NCBI RefSeq assembly: GCF_027744825.2
Contig: NC_071347.1
Location: 16,286,501-16,350,500, forward strand
Reading direction: 5' to 3'
Length of the DNA stretch: 64,000 bases
From: Synchiropus splendidus
Lineage: Eukaryota; Chordata; Actinopteri; Syngnathiformes; Callionymidae
Shown here: one piece after another, positions 59,501 to 64,000 of the stretch
How the letters are laid out: every line of letters begins with the position of its first letter
How positions within the stretch are numbered: the stretch's first letter is position 1
Program-made: the position numbers and the translations under genes
Notes under the pieces: model-generated
Database searches by the model: none
Told to the model about the DNA's origin: nothing
The model's input: only the letters and a program-made list of their open reading frames with translations

Positions 59501-62500
59501 CACCTGATTCAATGACTCATCATTTTTTTTATTTCTAAAATCAAGATGAAACTTTTTACTTGTTTATTTTTCACTTCCCGCATTTTTACGGAAGAGGATT
59601 TGGACCAGTGAAGAAAAACAATAATTGGCAGAATTCCGACTTTACAGTGAGAATTCTGACTTTTTTCTCAAAATAATTTTATCTTTTTTTACTTACCTCT
59701 TCCATACATTTTGAACTCAAATGGAAATGTGTTAAAAATTGACCGAAACAAAGAGTAAAATAAGAAGCTTCAAAAGTGAGTCAGACCCTGCTATGCCATG
59801 TGATGTCAGTTTTTACCGGTTTTCCTTCAACATTGACTAACTAAACCCCATATTTGAACCCTACGAATGGCGTCCGTGATTCATGCGAGGATGCCGTCAC
59901 GCTGGTTTCCCTCCAGTCTCCCAGCAGCATGGGACTTCGCATGCTATTGAACTTTTTAACATTATTCTAATTAGGGAAATGTGTTGGAAAGCTATTTCCT
60001 CTTCAGACAAATGGCCGAGCGCGCAACAAAAGACTGGGGAATGCCGCGTCGGTCAGCGAAGGTTATGTCACCAGAAATCACTCATCCCGAATTCCTTGAC
60101 GTGTCACTCAAAAGCTCGGATTAATGTAGCATTTCTCTTGTCAGGATGGCAATGAAAGAGTTAAAGAAGAAAGTGAAAGAGGTGGCATGACGGGAGAAGG
60201 GTGTACCGGGGTCACGCAGCCAGAGAGGGGGCCGGTGATGGGAAGGCAGTGGCTACCATCGCTGCTTTTGGCTGGTGCCATGTGAAGCTCTCTGTTTCCT
60301 CTCTCTTCCCTCTGAGGGTCTTTGTTTCACACGCAAACAGTGGCAGTGGCCCCAACTTGCCCGGCCAAGCGCCGCATCCAAACTGGCATCGATGAGAAAA
60401 CAAGGGAGGAGGGGGGCGCAGCAAGAGGGGAGGCCGGTGAGCATGTCCATTCAGGCCACTGATGTCATGCTTGCGCCCACCGTGGGAGAGCGGCGGAGTG
60501 ACCAAGACACCCCTCTTTTCTCCCCCTCCTCCCCCGCGGGATGAATGTATCTTTCAGAAGCCGCGGGCCATTGTGCGCTATAATCGACGGCGATTATCCC
60601 GATTTTCTGCTGCCTTCCTAGTGCGAGGAGGTTCCCTGAGTGCTGGCATTGAGGGGTAGTTGCGATGCAAAGAGGACCACGAGGGGTTGCCCTAGCAACA
60701 CTTCAAAGCTTTAAGAGAAAGGGATGAAGGCAAAAGAGGAAGCTCTCAGACACACAAACATGGGTCCAACACACTAACTTTCCAACTGAGCTCATGTGTG
60801 ATCATGAAAAAAAAAGACAGTTTCACTCGGGAACAAACTAATAAGCCAAGAGAACAGGCGAACGGCACGCTCGGTAATCTCCACTCCCGAAGTCAGTGTC
60901 ATGAACCAGCACAGTTATACATTTAAATTCGGATGGGTTGTGTTGTCATGTTGTCACACATGCTTCTTGGGATTCCTTTGATGCCTCCGAGTGGGTATGT
61001 AAATGAGAATACAAGTTTCCCATTCTCAAGGGGCCCGAAAGCTGGTTCTCATGACTGGAGCATCACAATATACTGCGAGGTAAAGACAACTGGAGCAGGG
61101 CCAGGCTCCCGGATATATCTGGCCCCTCGGGGCCTCACAGCCACTTGCCATGCAGTGGGAACAAATGGACTCACACATACTGGCTGCCTGGGAGCTGTGA
61201 AAAAAAAAAAAACTGAACCTCTCAGCAAACACTTCAGGTTGCGTGGCGCATGGGAAGTGAGAGATAAATTCCAACATGTTAAGAAACGGAGCTTTGTTGC
61301 TCTTAGTTAATAATTATTTCTCCCAAAACGGGAGATGCAGGGGGCTGAGCATTCGATATTTGAAAAGTGTTTCCACTATGTTTAGGGGGTTTGCATCGCC
61401 ATGCGTTTCAAATAAAGTTGAAGAACTACAATAAATAAAAAAGTTTTTAAGATATTTTCTCACCAGTCAGCTCTTATTTCTATACATATTACTTGAATTT
61501 TATTTCAGTTTATGAATCAGCATTGTTTTATTCTGAAATATGATTTGTTATTAATTTGTTTAAACATTTTCACTCGCAGTGGATGACACAGAAATTCTGA
61601 ACCATTTTGAAAAAAATATTTATTTATTTATTTATTTTTATCTTCTGTCTGTGTGTCTTACTTTTGACATTTGTGCCTCAACAGCGTAGAGCTACACCAG
61701 CTTTCAGTCAGCAGACAAGAAGCCAGCACTTCAGGACCATGGTCAGTGTCTTTTTCAGCTCAGTGAAAACATACAGCTCTTCAGTGCTGAAGTTTATTTT
61801 ACTGTCCCCACATTAAAAATCAGCGAGAAAGCAGAGATTAAAAGGCTTCCTGGCTGTTGTAGGAACCTTCACTTGTCGGTTGAGGCGGCCAAATGAAATG
61901 AATTTTTCTTGCACAGCATCATCACCGCAGCTGTTATTATGCCTTTGCTGTGGCGTCCATTTCTACCACTTTCCAGTCAGGCTCCATGAGCATCCAGGCA
62001 ACGCATGACTGAACAGTATGTGCCTGTCTTTCTGCACTAAACTTTCCCTTTGTTGGGCACGACTCTTTGTGTTCGTAATGAGGCATTAGAGGGAGCCTCT
62101 GGGATTCCTGAGGCGAGTGTTGGAGTCCACATTGGTCTCTGCAATGTGACCAGTTCCTCTGTAATTATGCGCTAACAGCCTATTATCCTCTGGCGTGGTC
62201 GTCGTAGTATGAATTGGATCTTTCCTCATTCATCTGGATTATGTTTAGAGAGACCAGCTGCATTATATACAGCTGAGCACGGAGCTGCTGAAGGTATTCC
62301 GACAAACACAAGGGCGAGCGCTTCATAAGTTCTAGCTGCTGATGTAAAACTGCTATCAAGAGTCCGTGGTTGCCAGGTCCAGAGAATGTGACGCTGAGAA
62401 CGAACAGCAGGGTCACAGGCAGCGCTGATGCACGTGCGGAGGGGAGGGCTGTCCTGTGTGGTCCTGTCTAACAGAAGAACTACTGTAGCTCAAATTGGTT

Positions 62501-64000
62501 CAACACATTACTGCAGGTTCTTGAGCAGCAGAACCGGACCAGCAAGGGAAGGCGGCCGGTCCGATGAATTGTGCTTTCTTTTACCTCACATGCCCACTGG
62601 GTTTAACTTCAGCCGTAGTCTGTAGCGGCTCGGAAATCAGTTTTGAGGTACACCCCACATGCATCAATTCAGACGTTTGAATAGTACATATCGCCCAGTC
62701 AAATGGGTCGGTTTGCCTCCGTATAGAACCCTAACCTGAACTCTCTCATCTTTCAAACTTCTAGACCTTACCTCCTACATTGCTCAAAGTCAAGCAAGCC
62801 GTGACATCAGAGTGCTCTTACATTATGTCATGTTAAAATCAAAGGCACATGATGGACATACGAGCCCATATGGCTGATATGGACTATGAAAGCGGCCATG
62901 AAAACATCCAGATGATTTTCCCTTTTCCATACCACCTTTAAAAAGTAATATAAATTTCAACGCTATAAATTCAGAGAATTCTTGTAACATGAAAACCATG
63001 GCTTCCCTACTATTTTATTGATGACACGCCCCTTCATCATTCAGCACCTCATAAAGGCATCAGAATGAACTATACTTCAAATGCAGAGTAGGATTTCTGC
63101 ATAACTCAAATATACCCCCATCAGTCACATAAAACAGATGAAAGGTCAGCTGGGAAGAGCAGATCATCCATAGTCATGTAAGATTTTCACTGTTGCACCT
63201 CCCCTCCTTCACCTTCAGCAGACACGCGCATCACTCATTCCTCAGCACTTACGGCCGGTCGGACGCCTACTGCTGCTGCTATCATTAGCAGCGGCACATC
63301 TGTTTAACAGAGCAAGCTATATGGCAGCTTTTTTTGATGGCTTGGGTCCGATCCCCACAGGAGCTCATTAAATCAGCCAGTAAGGCAGGACCACCCCACC
63401 CCCTACTACAATACCCGCTCCGCTGCTGAGAGGGGAATGACAGCATCGGAGAGAGAGTTGTTTCGTAGACAGAGCGAACGAAGGGAGGAATGCGATATAA
63501 AGATGGATGCGTAGCAATGTATGGGGGAGGGGAGCGGGGAAAATAAAGGTGTGGTTGAGGACGGTGACTGGAACATAAGGAGAGTGAGACACTCTCCAGC
63601 CTCTTTCTACGTTTACTGTTTATTAAGGAACATATCCGGCTGGATACATGAGAGCTGACATCTGCGCCGGGCAGCTGGCACAGAAAAAAAAACGGGATTA
63701 CTGCGCAAATCATGTTTCATACTTCACTAGACTCACCTGCCACACTCAAAAATTTCAACAGACGGATGCTATCTCACTCACGTTTGTGTAGTTAGTCGCC
63801 CGTAGACACAACTGCTCACCACGATCAATATTGTATTTGTGTCTGAGGGTCATAAATCTCAGGCGGTTCGGTCTCGCGCCGACGCAGGGTGAGGGGTTCC
63901 ACTCTCGCTCAGGGTTTGCCAATAAGACGACGAGAGGAGGATGGATGTTCTCGCACTAATTAAACAGTGGAGTCTGTTGGGAGCGAGCGGAGCCCGCAGT
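56598..64000 (-). other. slc1a2 intron 1 (continues to or past window end)
   Basis: No conserved first exon found. It contains A/T runs, a GC-rich patch with CpGs near 60180-60640, a perfect X-box-like site at 60686-60699 and a GTGAGT donor-like site near 63734. Open frames are short and undistinguished. Confidence 0.55.
60686..60699. promoter_or_regulatory. X-box-like (RFX) motif
   Basis: GTTGCCCTAGCAAC fits the RFX consensus GTNRCC-N2-RGYAAC exactly. Function is inferred only; such a motif can occur by chance. Confidence 0.3.

Noticed and set aside
62183..62416. A - strand frame that looks like a signal peptide plus a short secreted peptide
   Set aside because: It begins at a GTG rather than an ATG, has no recognised family and no supporting splice context; probably chance.

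Overview
The window looks like nuclear DNA of a teleost fish. It carries three multi-exon vertebrate genes with short introns, GT-AG splice sites, many short DNA-transposon relics, a LINE 3' end and long simple-sequence tracts. I rebuilt the genes by translating conserved protein blocks and then checking splice sites and codon phase at every junction. No database search was run.

Layout: (1) positions 1-19240, + strand: pdhx, the E3-binding component X of the mitochondrial pyruvate dehydrogenase complex. Ten coding exons (taken as exons 2-11) are present, and the first exon with the mitochondrial targeting sequence lies outside the window. (2) 19240-28600: intergenic DNA with no supported gene, holding microsatellites, a palindromic repeat, two copies of a mariner-like MITE in opposite orientation and a decayed LINE 3' end. 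(3) 28601-42081, + strand: cd44, the hyaluronan receptor. It is complete in eight coding exons, has an 8.4 kb first intron, a single 330-nt stalk exon and no recognisable variable-exon block. (4) 42100-44100: a convergent intergenic gap with an antisense LINE 3' end and more palindromic repeats. (5) 44130-56597, - strand: slc1a2 (EAAT2/GLT-1), the glial glutamate transporter, with exons 2-11 present. The 5' exon is not found; intron 1 fills 56598 to the window end or beyond.

The order pdhx - cd44 - slc1a2, with slc1a2 convergent to cd44, matches the arrangement known around human 11p13, which supports all three identifications. The genes have unrelated jobs (mitochondrial metabolism, cell-matrix adhesion, glutamate clearance) and are neighbours by ancestral synteny, not as an operon.

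The most informative observation is that slc1a2 encodes both mammalian C-terminal variants. Exon 10 contains an internal splice donor exactly after the Cys-Lys codons. Splicing from it to a separate exon at 46834-46905 gives a GLT-1a-like tail ending near EEEPWK. Reading through it gives a GLT-1b-like tail ending DIETSI, a PDZ-ligand type end. Also notable are changed hyaluronan-contact residues and an extra cysteine in the CD44 Link domain, a hAT element with a perfect 8-bp target duplication, a ~18-unit minisatellite in the last pdhx intron, a palindromic repeat family with at least six copies, and an open frame with two hydrophobic stretches inside cd44 intron 4.
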